Assembly (NCBI GenBank): GCA_964516055.1
Contig: CAZEYK010000001.1
Span: 1 to 51,030, forward strand
Length of the DNA: 51,030 bases
Direction of reading: 5' to 3'
Source of the DNA: JABIEQ01 sp964516055
GTDB lineage: Bacteria > Patescibacteriota > Patescibacteriia > Magasanikbacterales > UBA922
Below the pieces are notes generated by a model. It searched no databases, was not told where the DNA came from, and worked only from the letters and a program-made list of their open reading frames with translations. Below, piece by piece: positions 1 to 9,203 of the stretch (the stretch's first letter is position 1; every line of letters begins with the position of its first letter). Both the position numbers and the translations under genes were made by a program.

Positions 1-1985
1 CTATCCTGTTGTGAAAAAGGATAAAAAGTATCAAGCAAACGGGCGTCCACACCATCCCATAATGAGACATCAAGCGCATCTTGTAACTGAGAAACAAATA
101 ATTCATCACCTGGATGCTGATCAAGATAGTCCGTAGCGATAACAGCAATTCCCCCTCGATACGTTTCCTCTGCAGCCAAAAATGACTGAATTTTTTTGCC
201 ATTTAAACTATACACATACACATATGGCGCATCACCAACACCCACACCAAGAACATATTCAGGAGAACCATCAGCAAATAAATCAGCAGTCGTTATATTC
301 AAAGGAGCCGTTAATCCAGGAAAAGCTATTTGCTGAACAGACTGAAAGGTATCATCAAACCGATGAAGCACCGCATGGCCGTCCACAATATATGACACAA
401 CAATATCAACAAATACGCCATTATCACGAGTAGCAGGGACAAGAGAAAGCGTTGTTCCTGTATGAGAAAATGCTTTTTTATACGTTTTTATCAATGTCCC
501 CTTAAAATCATAAACCCAAAAGAGAACATCATTCGATTCCTGAGGAGAAACAACAACTTCAGGCTCATCTCCCCCAAATACATTTCCCACTCGTACCGAT
601 ACAGGTCCATCAGTAGGAACAGAAAAAGAGCGAACACGATACCCCGACTCTGTATAAAAAGTAATGTTTGTTTCATCTGTATGTGATGCAGTCACAATAG
701 ATAGTGTTCCATCATAATCAAATACCGCCACATCATCCGCGTGAATAACCTCTGGACGAACAACAGATCCATTTATCGAATCAAAAGAACTAAAGCCATC
801 AGAAAATCGAAAAAAAGCAAATCCCGTTGGTCCAGAGGAAGCGCTCGTTAATGGCTGTGATAAAGCATACTGAACAGCAGGGCCAATCTGTAACAATCCA
901 TGCCCAAATAAATTTGCATATTCTTCTTCATTTTCTGGAGGAGTTTTACTTACGGTCTTAAACAATGCATCAAATATTTCTGAAGGACCCCACCCTGGTT
1001 GCACACTTTTAATAAGTGCTGCCGCACCAGAAACAAATGGTGCTGCAAAACTTGTTCCATTCCATTGCAACTCAGGACTATAGGTATCACGAAGACCGTT
1101 GGTGGGAGAATATCGTAATAACCCACCAATACCTACTCCTGGTGCAGTAATATCAATACAATTTGATCCAACATTTGAAAATACCGCCAACATACGTTCT
1201 ACAGAAACAGCACTTACTCCAAGTATAAAATTTTCGTCAGACATATCATCTGCACAAACAGGATAATGAGGATACGTATTTAATGATAATCGACTATTCC
1301 CAGCAGCGGCAACAAACACCACGCCATGATCATATGCATACTTCACAGCTTCCAGTAACTCAGTCACATACGCTTGTGACTCAACGTCTTCAGGATCAAA
1401 TTGTCCAACAAGACTGGTATTAATAACATCAGCACCATTATCCACAGCATAATGAATAGCATAGGGAAGATTTCCAATCCTGGCAGAACCATTATTTCCC
1501 AATACTTTAACGTTCATCAATTTTACATGCCAATTAATTCCTGCCCCTGCTTTATTATTATCCCCCACAGCACCAATAATACCAGCAATAATTGTGGCAT
1601 GATGAATATTTTTTTCATCATGTCCTTGAAGCGGATCCGGAGTGGGGTTATTATTTCCATCAAAAAAATTCCATCCATAACAATCATCAACATACCCATT
1701 GGCATCATCATCAATGTTATTATCACAAACTTCATCAACATTTTTCCATACATTATCACGCAAATCAGGATGAAACGTATCAAATCCATTATCAATAATA
1801 GCAACAACCACATCGAGTGAACCAGTGGCAAAATCCCACGCATCATACAATTTTACAAAATCATACGCAGGCTGTGTGGCAAAAGGATCATTTGGAACCA
1901 ATGCAAAAGCAGCATGTGGAAAAAATACCGTAGCAGCAACAAATAAACTCATGATGCTCCCTGAAAAGATATATCGAAATATCAT
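1..1985 (-). CDS. Secreted subtilisin-like serine protease (S8), C-terminus beyond window
   Basis: The frame is open from the window edge up to an ATG at 1985. The start gives a signal peptide with one early Arg, a hydrophobic core and an Ala-rich end (PHAAFA, around residue 28). The alternative ATG at 1952 has a better Shine-Dalgarno (GGAG) but drops the Arg. The subtilase triad is visible: Asp65 (VAIIDNGFD), His129 (HATIIAG, a drifted form of HGTHVAG) and Ser312 (NGTSFAAP), with oxyanion Asn230 in AAAGN. Between Asp and His lies a Ca-binding-like Asp-rich stretch (IDDDANGYVDD). After the protease (about 40-340) come more than 250 residues of beta-rich, VCBS/FG-GAP-like sequence (DLFADG, GDGEP-type turns), probably a surface propeller. 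It follows the Ig/TSP3 protein by 12 bp and is probably co-transcribed. Likely acts outside the cell on surface proteins; substrate unknown. Confidence 0.9.
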   Translation of the reverse strand, partial: MIFRYIFSGSIMSLFVAATVFFPHAAFALVPNDPFATQPAYDFVKLYDAWDFATGSLDVVVAIIDNGFDTFHPDLRDNVWKNVDEVCDNNIDDDANGYVDDCYGWNFFDGNNNPTPDPLQGHDEKNIHHATIIAGIIGAVGDNNKAGAGINWHVKLMNVKVLGNNGSARIGNLPYAIHYAVDNGADVINTSLVGQFDPEDVESQAYVTELLEAVKYAYDHGVVFVAAAGNSRLSLNTYPHYPVCADDMSDENFILGVSAVSVERMLAVFSNVGSNCIDITAPGVGIGGLLRYSPTNGLRDTYSPELQWNGTSFAAPFVSGAAALIKSVQPGWGPSEIFDALFKTVSKTPPENEEEYANLFGHGLLQIGPAVQYALSQPLTSASSGPTGFAFFRFSDGFSSFDSINGSVVRPEVIHADDVAVFDYDGTLSIVTASHTDETNITFYTESGYRVRSFSVPTDGPVSVRVGNVFGGDEPEVVVSPQESNDVLFWVYDFKGTLIKTYKKAFSHTGTTLSLVPATRDNGVFVDIVVSYIVDGHAVLHRFDDTFQSVQQIAFPGLTAPLNITTADLFADGSPEYVLGVGVGDAPYVYVYSLNGKKIQSFLAAEETYRGGIAVIATDYLDQHPGDELFVSQLQDALDVSLWDGVDARLLDTFYPFSQQD

Positions 1986-1997
1986 AAAAAATACATA

Positions 1998-3536
1998 TTA
2001 TAAACGTTCAATTTTTCCCTGACGATACCGGGTAGGATACGCATACGTATATCCATCATCACGAGACATCGTACTCGTCCTCCCAATCAAAATAGGATAC
2101 GGTGGATACACAATAAATCCACTCACTGTAGGGTCCGTACGATAAATTTGTGACGACATAGCACGAAGCTTTCCATCACTACTAAAAAAATACAATCCTT
2201 TTCCATCCGGATTACTCACCACCGTACCACGAGCATAACTATACGTATGTTCTGGCAGCGTAGTAAGTGCACCTCCTGTTGGTAATTTTCCAGACCGAAC
2301 CATAGCACCATCAGCTATTCCATTACCATTGCTATCCACCACACCAGGATCACTCGATAAAAATCGAATTTCTTCCAAATCACTAAGACCATCACCATCA
2401 GAATCAACCTTCGTATCAGAAGAACCATATCGCCGTTCAAGATCACTATCCAGTCCATCTCCATCTTCATCTGTTGCCCCACTCGCAATAGCCTCCGAAA
2501 ACGAACGAAGCGTATAATGCACTCGCTCCGCTTGATTAATAGTAATCACACGCTTTTTCCAATCTAATCCATAAAGTAACTCTTTTTCAATCTCAGACAA
2601 AAATGGTCGCAACACATATCCCGGTTCAACCGCAAATACTTCTTGTGAATCAACACCAAATCGCACCAACCATGAACCAGGTCGTGGCGAAACAGACTCC
2701 CCAACAGGATATTGACTCAACTCCACATTACTTACATAAACAATATCCCCAAAGTCAAAATCATCAAACCATGTATGAAATACGGCTAACGATGGATAAT
2801 CATGAAGCTCACCATCAAACCCATAATAATAGATTGAATCCCCTGGGCTCGTAACAATATCTCCGGCTTCTAACAATTGTCCAAAAGGGACAACAATAAT
2901 AGATTGTTTTTTTATAAATGTTCTCCCTTGTGCATCACGATATCGCACATACACTGTTTTTTTTCCTTCTCCCGTAGGCAAACTCCATCGAAGGGACTCT
3001 TGGACAGGTAACCACGGCACATCAGAAAAATCTGACGAATTACTAATTTGCATGTGTTCAACCCCCTCAGAAACCGTAGATGATACGGTAACCGTACGGT
3101 CAAACGTTGAGTCATCACCATCATTCACCGTCATTTCAATAAACGGCTGAGGATCAACGTCCAAAATAATTGCATCAGAAAATGTTGTTGATATATCTCC
3201 ATTAGTACTACGGAATTGCACATACACAACTTTTTCTCCTCGACCAAAATCCAAAAACCATTCCTTTCGCGAACTATATGGTTGCCAACTGACGTTACCA
3301 ATTTCTGGAGAATTAGCAATTCGCATACTTTCTACATCAGCCGTTCCCTTGGTAAAAGACAACACAACACTTCTTGTTCGTGTACGGGTATCACCACCAT
3401 TAATAGTAACCCGAGCCGAACGAAACACCCCTTGCGACTGCAAATCAAAAGGAACAACAGCAAAAGAAGCAACAGGAAATAACACCGTAACGAAAAAAAT
3501 AGCTAAAACAAGTTGAAAAACTTGATTTTTTTGCAT
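1998..3536 (-). CDS. Secreted Ig-like and thrombospondin type 3 repeat protein
   Basis: 512 residues. It starts with a typical signal peptide (KN then a hydrophobic core, ending PVASFA). Two Ig-like repeats follow at about 40-125 and 130-215; each has the pattern V.I..GD.....R.V.LS, then M.I.NS.....W.P, then KTVYV.FR...G. Residues about 350-405 hold Asp-rich thrombospondin type 3 repeats (DEDGDGLDSDLE, DSDGDGLSDLEE, DSNGNGIADG), which bind calcium in this fold. The tail is Tyr-rich with repeated FFSSDGKLRAM-like strands. There is no LPXTG motif and no C-terminal membrane helix, so the means of anchoring is not visible. It is the first gene of a unit with the subtilisin-like protease, which may process it. 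The function is structural or adhesive by inference. Confidence 0.85.
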   Translation of the reverse strand: MQKNQVFQLVLAIFFVTVLFPVASFAVVPFDLQSQGVFRSARVTINGGDTRTRTRSVVLSFTKGTADVESMRIANSPEIGNVSWQPYSSRKEWFLDFGRGEKVVYVQFRSTNGDISTTFSDAIILDVDPQPFIEMTVNDGDDSTFDRTVTVSSTVSEGVEHMQISNSSDFSDVPWLPVQESLRWSLPTGEGKKTVYVRYRDAQGRTFIKKQSIIVVPFGQLLEAGDIVTSPGDSIYYYGFDGELHDYPSLAVFHTWFDDFDFGDIVYVSNVELSQYPVGESVSPRPGSWLVRFGVDSQEVFAVEPGYVLRPFLSEIEKELLYGLDWKKRVITINQAERVHYTLRSFSEAIASGATDEDGDGLDSDLERRYGSSDTKVDSDGDGLSDLEEIRFLSSDPGVVDSNGNGIADGAMVRSGKLPTGGALTTLPEHTYSYARGTVVSNPDGKGLYFFSSDGKLRAMSSQIYRTDPTVSGFIVYPPYPILIGRTSTMSRDDGYTYAYPTRYRQGKIERL

Positions 3537-3550
3537 AAATTCAGTATAAA
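3522..3550 (+). promoter_or_regulatory. Sigma70-type promoter for the sugar-phosphate transferase gene
   Basis: TTGATT at 3522-3527, a 17-nt spacer and TATAAA at 3545-3550, about 40 bp before the ATG at 3591. It lies partly inside the first codons of the opposite gene and faces a minus-strand promoter at 3563-3591. Confidence 0.6.
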
Positions 3551-3562
3551 TAAATCAAAGAT

Positions 3563-3591
3563 AGTATACCGTGAACCTAAGAAAAAAACAA
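3563..3591 (-). promoter_or_regulatory. Sigma70-type promoter for the Ig/TSP3 protein-protease unit
   Basis: On the minus strand, TTGTTT (3591-3586), a 17-nt spacer and TATACT (3568-3563). The predicted start of transcription is about 20 nt before the ATG at 3536. The -35 box touches the start codon of the divergent gene. Confidence 0.6.
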
Positions 3592-4988
3592 TGATTTCTC
3601 TAAGCTACCGAGTAAAACAATTCATCTTGCTCAGCACAGATATCGCAAGTTTCTACATTGCCTTTATCATGAGTCTCACTCTCCGATATCAACGCCCACC
3701 AACGCCAGAAAACATACTACAGCATATTCCACTGTTTAGTATTGTGTTTTTTTTCTGGATTGTCCTGAACTATATTAATGGACTCTACGATCTTGTACAA
3801 TTATCATACACAAAAAAATATTATAGAAGACTCAGCGAAACCGCCATACTATCACTGATTGGAAGTGCCTGTTTTTTTTACCTTCTTCCCGCTAACCAAA
3901 ACATTACCCCAAAAACAATCCTTGTACTCAATGTTATCATTGGATACAGCATCAGCGCAGCACTTCGGGCAATGTATAACAGAATCATTGGAATCAAACG
4001 CCTACAAACAAATGTTATTTTCGTTGGAGTCACAAAAGAAACCGAAGAACTCATTGAGACCATAAAACAAAACCCCGAACGTGGATACAAAACGGTTGCT
4101 ATTATTGATCCGGAAAAACATATCAAAAATGCTACCTATGATCATTGCGAAGTATTTCACGGACTGCACACTATTCGCCCATGTATCACCAATTATCAAG
4201 GACATGTTGTCGTAATGGCCCCGCACCTCAAACAAAACGAAGATGCCCTCAGAGAATTATATCAACTCCTCTTTTGGAAAGTTCATATTATTGATTTACC
4301 CTCATTTTACGAAAGTATCACAGGAAGAATTCCCCCATCAACATTTTCTGAAAGCTGGTTTCTCAATCATCTCCAAAACAAAAATCACCCTGTCTACGAA
4401 AAAATACGAACCATTATTGACTATATTGCCATCGTATTTATTGGTGCCTACTTTATTCTTTTACTCCCTATTATTGCAATTACGATAAAGATTACCTCAA
4501 CAGGTCCTATCTTTATCAAACAAAAAAGAATTGGCCAACAAGGAAAAATATTTACCATGTACAAATTTAGATCCATGTACGCCCTTGCCGAAGATGGCAG
4601 CGCAGAAACAGATGGCTGGGAATTCGCCAAAAAACAAGACATCCGCATAACGTCTATAGGAACATTCTTACGGAAAACACGTATCGATGAACTTCCACAA
4701 GTCATCAATCTTTTCAAAAGAGATATCACACTCATTGGCCCACGGCCTGAACGCCCCGCAATTGTAGAAGAATTAGAAACACGCATGCCCTATTATCCTC
4801 TTCGTCATCTTGTACGACCGGGGCTTACCGGTTGGGCAGTGATTCACCAACACTATACCGACACACTGGAATCCTCACTCGAAAAACTGCAATACGATCT
4901 CTATTACATCAAAAATCGTTCTCTCCTCCTTGATATATCTATTCTCTTGCGAACAATAAATGTTGTTATGAGATTCATGGGACAATAA
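3591..4988 (+). CDS. Polyprenyl-phosphate sugar-1-phosphate transferase (WbaP/WcaJ family)
   Basis: 465 residues from the ATG at 3591. A longer frame opens at 3513, but it would overlap the divergent gene and the promoter, so the later start is chosen. The N-terminal half has four or five membrane helices (to about residue 130) and a Rossmann-like middle domain (VIFVGVTKETEELIE). The C-terminal 190 residues form the Bac_transf catalytic domain: a membrane re-entrant helix, then GPIFIKQKRIGQQGK, MYKFRSM, FLRKTRIDELPQVIN, LIGPRPERP and RPGLTGWA. The enzyme moves a sugar-1-phosphate from a nucleotide sugar to undecaprenyl phosphate at the membrane, the first step of capsule or O-antigen-like glycan assembly. 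The sugar cannot be read from sequence; the UDP-HexNAc genes next to it are candidates for the supply. Confidence 0.93.
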   Translation: MISLSYRVKQFILLSTDIASFYIAFIMSLTLRYQRPPTPENILQHIPLFSIVFFFWIVLNYINGLYDLVQLSYTKKYYRRLSETAILSLIGSACFFYLLPANQNITPKTILVLNVIIGYSISAALRAMYNRIIGIKRLQTNVIFVGVTKETEELIETIKQNPERGYKTVAIIDPEKHIKNATYDHCEVFHGLHTIRPCITNYQGHVVVMAPHLKQNEDALRELYQLLFWKVHIIDLPSFYESITGRIPPSTFSESWFLNHLQNKNHPVYEKIRTIIDYIAIVFIGAYFILLLPIIAITIKITSTGPIFIKQKRIGQQGKIFTMYKFRSMYALAEDGSAETDGWEFAKKQDIRITSIGTFLRKTRIDELPQVINLFKRDITLIGPRPERPAIVEELETRMPYYPLRHLVRPGLTGWAVIHQHYTDTLESSLEKLQYDLYYIKNRSLLLDISILLRTINVVMRFMGQ

Positions 4989-5022
4989 AAAAATACAAGG
5001 AACGACATAAAAATTCACAAAT

Positions 5023-5052
5023 AAAAAATCCATCTGAGTAAGATGGGTTTTT
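5023..5052. terminator. Bidirectional intrinsic terminator between convergent genes
   Basis: A-run 5023-5028, stem CCATCT (5030-5035) and AGATGG (5041-5046) with loop GAGTA, then GTTTTT. The flanking A and T runs let it work for the plus gene ending at 4988 and the minus gene ending at 5070. The rest of the 4989-5069 gap holds only a small CGTACG palindrome pair. Confidence 0.85.
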
Positions 5053-5069
5053 CGTACGTCGTACGTTAT

Positions 5070-5981
5070 CTACACACCAAAATCTTTTTTTAACATATCA
5101 ATACCCTCTTTCAAACTAACTGTTGGCTCCCAACCAAGGAGTTCCTTTGCTCGAGAACTATCAGCTTCCGTATACCGTACATCTCCTGGTCGATCAGGAA
5201 CATGTACTGATTCACCACCAATAAATTCCACAATATTATTAACTGAATGAGGATTTCCATTTCCTATATTAATCGTTTCCCCATTACATGCCGTATCTTT
5301 TGTCATCGCCAACATATTGGCTCGAACAATATCAGAAACATGCGTATAATCTCGATAATATTCTCCATCACCACAGATCGTCATTGGTTCACCATGTTTA
5401 ACTTGTTCCAAAAATTTGGCAATCACCAATGCATATGCTCCATGCGGATCAGCATACGGACCATACACATTAAAATACACCAAACTTACGGTTTCAAGAT
5501 TATATAACTCAGCAAACAACCGACAGTACTCTTCGCCAATAAATTTATGAAGTGCGTATGGCGCAATAGGTTTTTTAATAACCGTATCTTCTTTCAATGG
5601 ATACGTTTCTTGATTTCCATAAGAAGAAGATGATGATGAAAATACCACCCGTTTTACTCCATTATCTCGTGCAGCAAGAAGTACATTGAGCGTTCCATTT
5701 ACGTTTACATCATGAGTAAGTGCCGGATATTCCACAGAATAAGAAACCCGTGGCAATGCTGCCATATGAAACACACCCTCAACACCTTGCATCACCTTGT
5801 TCAAATCATCCATGTTGCGAATATCTCCTTCCACATATTCAGCTCCCTCTTGCATTCGCTCTTCCATTTTCCCGCCAGCATAATTATCAATAATACGCAC
5901 CTGATGTCCGTCTGCAAGAAGTTGTTTTGTTAAATTTGTTCCAATAAACCCGGCTCCACCGGTAATAAGATAGTGCGCCAT
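5070..5981 (-). CDS. NAD-dependent NDP-sugar epimerase (extended SDR, TviC/WbpP-like)
   Basis: 303 residues, the usual size for UDP-hexose or UDP-HexNAc 4-epimerases. It shows the NAD motif GGAGFIG (8-14), the catalytic YxxxK as Tyr142 and Lys146 (PYALHK), and an upstream Ser run (SSSSSSYG). It ends with the family's RPGDVR and LGWEP motifs. It sits 44 bp after the UDP-HexNAc 6-dehydrogenase gene in the same direction. In Vi antigen and Pseudomonas O6 loci such a pair (TviB/TviC or WbpO/WbpP) makes UDP-GlcNAc or UDP-GalNAc uronic acids. The exact substrate is inferred from this neighbour; UDP-Glc 4-epimerase is the main alternative. Confidence 0.88.
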   Translation of the reverse strand: MAHYLITGGAGFIGTNLTKQLLADGHQVRIIDNYAGGKMEERMQEGAEYVEGDIRNMDDLNKVMQGVEGVFHMAALPRVSYSVEYPALTHDVNVNGTLNVLLAARDNGVKRVVFSSSSSSYGNQETYPLKEDTVIKKPIAPYALHKFIGEEYCRLFAELYNLETVSLVYFNVYGPYADPHGAYALVIAKFLEQVKHGEPMTICGDGEYYRDYTHVSDIVRANMLAMTKDTACNGETINIGNGNPHSVNNIVEFIGGESVHVPDRPGDVRYTEADSSRAKELLGWEPTVSLKEGIDMLKKDFGV

Positions 5982-6025
5982 AATTAATTAAATAGTTAAT
6001 TGGTTAATGAATCGTCAATCAAACA

Positions 6026-7330
6026 TCACAGTGACCAATACGCCAAGCCAACATCTTCAATGTCCTGCCGATTATACAAATGTTTAATATCTGCCAGCAA
6101 GCAAGAGTGACCATTGGTAAATGCCTGTACTGTATGCGGATCCAACGAAGCAAACTCATCATGCGCCACACCAACAACAAGCAAATCAGCTTTTGGTAAT
6201 GCGTCCTTTTCTGTAAGAGAAAATCCATACTCATGCGCAACTTCAGCAACATCAGCATGAGGATCACACACAAACACCGTCATACCAGCAGCAATAAATG
6301 CGCGATACATATCAACCACTTTTGAATTGCGAATATCCGGAATATTTTCTTTAAACGTTACTCCCAACATCACAACAGTGGCATCTTTTGGATCTTTTCC
6401 TAACTGTCGCAATTGATCCATTAATGTTTCCGCAATAATGGTAGGTATCCTATCATTTATTCCTCTCCCCGCCAAAATAACATCTGGAGAATATCCAAGC
6501 TGTGTTGCCTTATGCGTCAAATAATAAGGGTCCACTCCAATACAATGTCCTCCAACAAGTCCTGGCTTGAACGGTAAAAAATTCCATTTTGTTCCTGCTG
6601 CCGCAAGCACATCATAAACACTAATATTCATGTGCGCAAAAATAAGCGAAAGCTCATTCATAAGCGCAATGTTTAAATCACGCTGCGTATTTTCAATAAC
6701 TTTTGCGGCTTCAGCTACTTTAATAGATGACGCTTCAAATACCGTTGTAACCGTACCATACACGCCAGCAATCACTGCCAAACTTTCTTTATTCATACCA
6801 GAAACAACTTTCACCACCTTATCAATAGTATGTTCTTTATCACCAGGATTCACTCGTTCTGGGGAATACCCAATCAAACAGTGTTCTGGGGCATGCAACG
6901 AAGCGGCTGCTTCAAGAATAGGCAAACATATTTCTTCTGTTGCGCCAGGATACACTGTAGATTCATAAACCACAATGGAACCCTCAACCATATGCTCCCC
7001 TACCATTTGTGAAGCCTTTTTGAGAATAGTTAAATCAGGTTCTTTATCATCGGTAATTGGCGTAGGGACGGCAACAATAATAAATTTTGCATCGGCAATA
7101 GATGCGGGATCATCACTATAAAAAATCGTCGCCTGTTGTAATTCAGCAGAATCAACTTCTTTTGTCACTTCAATCCCCTGTTTCAACTCAGCAATACGCG
7201 TTTTATTTACATCAAATCCAATCACGGAAAAATGTTTCGATAACAACACCGCAAGTGGCAATCCCACATACCCAAGTCCCACCACACAAACCTTTTCTTG
7301 CTTTGATTGTAACTGTTCAAGTGTAACCAT
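6026..7330 (-). CDS. UDP-N-acetylhexosamine 6-dehydrogenase (TviB/WbpO family)
   Basis: 434 residues. N-terminal NAD fold with GLGYVGLPLA (18-27), central helical domain, and the nucleotide-sugar dehydrogenase active site GLVGGHCIGVDPYYL with catalytic Cys263. The form GGHCIGVDPYYL, with the ENTQRDLNIALMNELSL segment before it, is that of the UDP-GlcNAc/UDP-ManNAc branch rather than UDP-glucose dehydrogenase, which is separately present at 7696. It oxidises C6 of the sugar in two NAD-dependent steps to give a HexNAc uronic acid. It lies upstream of, and in the same direction as, the epimerase at 5070. GlcNAc versus ManNAc specificity is not decided by reading. Confidence 0.9.
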   Translation of the reverse strand: MVTLEQLQSKQEKVCVVGLGYVGLPLAVLLSKHFSVIGFDVNKTRIAELKQGIEVTKEVDSAELQQATIFYSDDPASIADAKFIIVAVPTPITDDKEPDLTILKKASQMVGEHMVEGSIVVYESTVYPGATEEICLPILEAAASLHAPEHCLIGYSPERVNPGDKEHTIDKVVKVVSGMNKESLAVIAGVYGTVTTVFEASSIKVAEAAKVIENTQRDLNIALMNELSLIFAHMNISVYDVLAAAGTKWNFLPFKPGLVGGHCIGVDPYYLTHKATQLGYSPDVILAGRGINDRIPTIIAETLMDQLRQLGKDPKDATVVMLGVTFKENIPDIRNSKVVDMYRAFIAAGMTVFVCDPHADVAEVAHEYGFSLTEKDALPKADLLVVGVAHDEFASLDPHTVQAFTNGHSCLLADIKHLYNRQDIEDVGLAYWSL

Positions 7331-7417
7331 AAATAAAATGTATTTACCGTATTTATCAAAAAATGTAATACTTTTCTAAACAGATATTTGTGCTTTGGGG
7401 TATACTACCCCCAGCCA

Positions 7418-7657
7418 GCTCCATAGTGGCATAGCTCTGTGGATCTAGCTGCAAGAAATGATGCCAAAATAATATGTCATCCTGAGCGTAAGGAGGAGTA
7501 CCACGACGACTGAAGTCGAAGGATCCCGATGCAGAAAGCAAAATTTTCTATCACGAGATCCTTCGACTCCATTCGCTCGTTCCTTGCTCATTACGCTCAG
7601 GATGACATACTTCACAGCCTTGTCGGGCTTGCCTACCAGTAGGCAAAACTATGGAGC
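7418..7657. repeat. Nested inverted-repeat intergenic element, about 240 bp
   Basis: Three concentric inverted repeats: GCTCCATAGT at 7418-7427 with ACTATGGAGC at 7648-7657; an 18-bp arm (ATGTCATCCTGAGCGTAA) at 7474-7491 with its complement at 7591-7608; and AGTCGAAGGATC at 7514-7525 with GATCCTTCGACT at 7557-7568. A small palindrome TTGCCTAC-CA-GTAGGCAA sits at 7629-7646; on the minus strand it reads LPTGRQA, a frequent chance translation in CPR genomes. Open frames across it look like by-products of the repeat. It fills most of the 365-bp gap between the two dehydrogenase genes. The remainder holds only a GGGGTA-TAC-TACCCC palindrome at 7398-7412. No transposase or clear target duplication is visible. 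Confidence 0.8.
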
Positions 7658-7695
7658 GAGAATCGTATCCCCTTATAATTCGTAAATGAAAATTA

Positions 7696-9087
7696 TTAAT
7701 TATTCGTAATTCCCAAAAACGGAGACCCCACCGCAATAAGCGAAAATCCTGCCTTTTGCAACTCATCATATCGATGCTGCAACATCCTTCGCCCATCCAT
7801 AATAAGTGCATTCTTTTCTGGAAGAGCCAAAAGTACCTCCGCAACCTGTCGAAACTGTGGCCAATCCGTCGCAATAATAACCACATCCGCATGCATCGTA
7901 GCAGAACGAATATCCGCCATGTACACCAGTTGCTCACTCGCCGGAAAATCCATTCCAAACATATCATTTGCCACAGGATCATACAATCGTACTTCCTTTA
8001 CCCGCTTCTCTTGCAAAAATCGCACAATATCAAGACTTGGACTATTGCGTGTATCATTGGTATCTTGCTTAAATGCAAGTCCCAAAAGCGCAACTGTTTT
8101 TCCTTGCCAGTCAAATCCAGCTTCCGTTTCTGGCCGAGACAAAAATAATTCTAGCTGCCGTTTATTAGCAAGATACGTTTCATTCACAAGCGAAGAAACT
8201 TTTCCCGCTGTTTGTAACTGATGAGAAAGCGATCGAGCATCCTTGATCAAACAACTTCCCCCAGCATACAAACTATTATAAAATCCCCAATTACTAATTC
8301 GTTTATCCGCGGTAATAATAGACCGAACGTTTTCAAAGGTCACATCATCAAATGCTTCACACGTTCTCCCAATCACATCAAAACATTGCGCAAGCTTACT
8401 AAACAAATAATAATTTGCGAGAAGTTTTCCTGCCGCGGCTTCCTTTGGACTCACTTCAAGATATCCAACCGTTGATGAAGTATAAAATCGATTATATATA
8501 TTTCGCATAATACCAAAATCTTGTTCAGATTCTGCTCCCACCACTACACGATCTGGACGAATAGATCCTTCAATTGCTTTTCCTTCAACCAAAAATTCTG
8601 GATTAGACACCACCCCAAAGTTTGTAACACCTGCTTTCATTAATAACTCTTTGGTCATATCAATCATATCAATGGGAACCGTACTTTTGTTGACAATAAC
8701 TACATATTTTTGTTGAGCACCACCATTCCGTTTGGCTAGTGCGACTGCCAATTGTTCTGCTGCTGCGGTATAATAGGTAAGATTACTTTCTCCTGTTTCC
8801 CCAATTTCTGGTGTTGGCAGACACATGAACACGGCATCACACGTATCAAGGAATGCAAAAACTTCTTGATAATCACTCGTAAAACGCAAATGGTCTGCAT
8901 GTTGAGCACACATTTCCGCAAGTTCCTTTTCATGCAAGTACGATTCAATACGTGTTTTATCAAGTGAAGCAAAGGCGGCTATTTTTTCTGTATCAATATC
9001 AAAAACAAGCGTGTTGTGCCCACTATCCGCAGACACCGCCGCACTACACGCCCCCACAAATCCGCCTCCAATATATAAGATATTCAT
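7696..9087 (-). CDS. ugd: UDP-glucose 6-dehydrogenase
   Basis: 463 residues of the UDP-Glc/GDP-Man dehydrogenase family. NAD motif GGGFVG (7-12), the STVP turn at 135-138, NPEFLVEGKAIE near 162-173, Lys221 and the catalytic Cys279 in YAGGSCLIKDARSL. GLAFKQDTNDTRNSPS opens the C-terminal UDP-binding domain. The Gly-Gly-Ser-Cys form of the active site fits UDP-glucose (or hexose) dehydrogenase and differs from the GGHC form of the neighbour at 6026. It makes UDP-glucuronate for surface glycan. It is separated from the 6026 gene by the palindromic repeat and from the GC-rich island by a 639-bp gap, and is probably its own transcription unit. Confidence 0.9.
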   Translation of the reverse strand: MNILYIGGGFVGACSAAVSADSGHNTLVFDIDTEKIAAFASLDKTRIESYLHEKELAEMCAQHADHLRFTSDYQEVFAFLDTCDAVFMCLPTPEIGETGESNLTYYTAAAEQLAVALAKRNGGAQQKYVVIVNKSTVPIDMIDMTKELLMKAGVTNFGVVSNPEFLVEGKAIEGSIRPDRVVVGAESEQDFGIMRNIYNRFYTSSTVGYLEVSPKEAAAGKLLANYYLFSKLAQCFDVIGRTCEAFDDVTFENVRSIITADKRISNWGFYNSLYAGGSCLIKDARSLSHQLQTAGKVSSLVNETYLANKRQLELFLSRPETEAGFDWQGKTVALLGLAFKQDTNDTRNSPSLDIVRFLQEKRVKEVRLYDPVANDMFGMDFPASEQLVYMADIRSATMHADVVIIATDWPQFRQVAEVLLALPEKNALIMDGRRMLQHRYDELQKAGFSLIAVGSPFLGITNN

Positions 9088-9118
9088 ACTATCAAATAAT
9101 TACCTAGACAACACGGTC

Positions 9119-9158
9119 ATCTCGAGTAACCTCGGCAACAGCCGGGGCATCGAGAGAT
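9119..9158. repeat. Imperfect palindromic intergenic repeat in the ugd leader
   Basis: Outer arms ATCTCGA (9119-9125) and TCGAGAGAT (9150-9158), inner arms CCTCGGC (9130-9136) and GCCGGGG (9141-9147) with loop AACA. It resembles the CTCGA...GAGAGATCT class of dispersed bacterial repeats and would fold in the ugd 5' leader. Confidence 0.55.
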
Positions 9159-9174
9159 CTCAATGTATTTATTA

Positions 9175-9203
9175 GTTATATTACTGAAATGAAATATACC
9201 CAA
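9175..9203 (-). promoter_or_regulatory. Possible promoter for ugd
   Basis: Minus strand TTGGGT (9203-9198), 17-nt spacer, TATAAC (9180-9175). The resulting leader of about 80 nt would contain the palindrome at 9119-9158. The -35 box is weak. Confidence 0.35.

Noticed and set aside
7356..7982. Two open frames of 61 and 143 codons on the minus strand
   Set aside because: The first lies wholly in the palindromic repeat region; the second mixes repeat sequence (LPTGRQAR) with another frame of ugd. No protein-like features.
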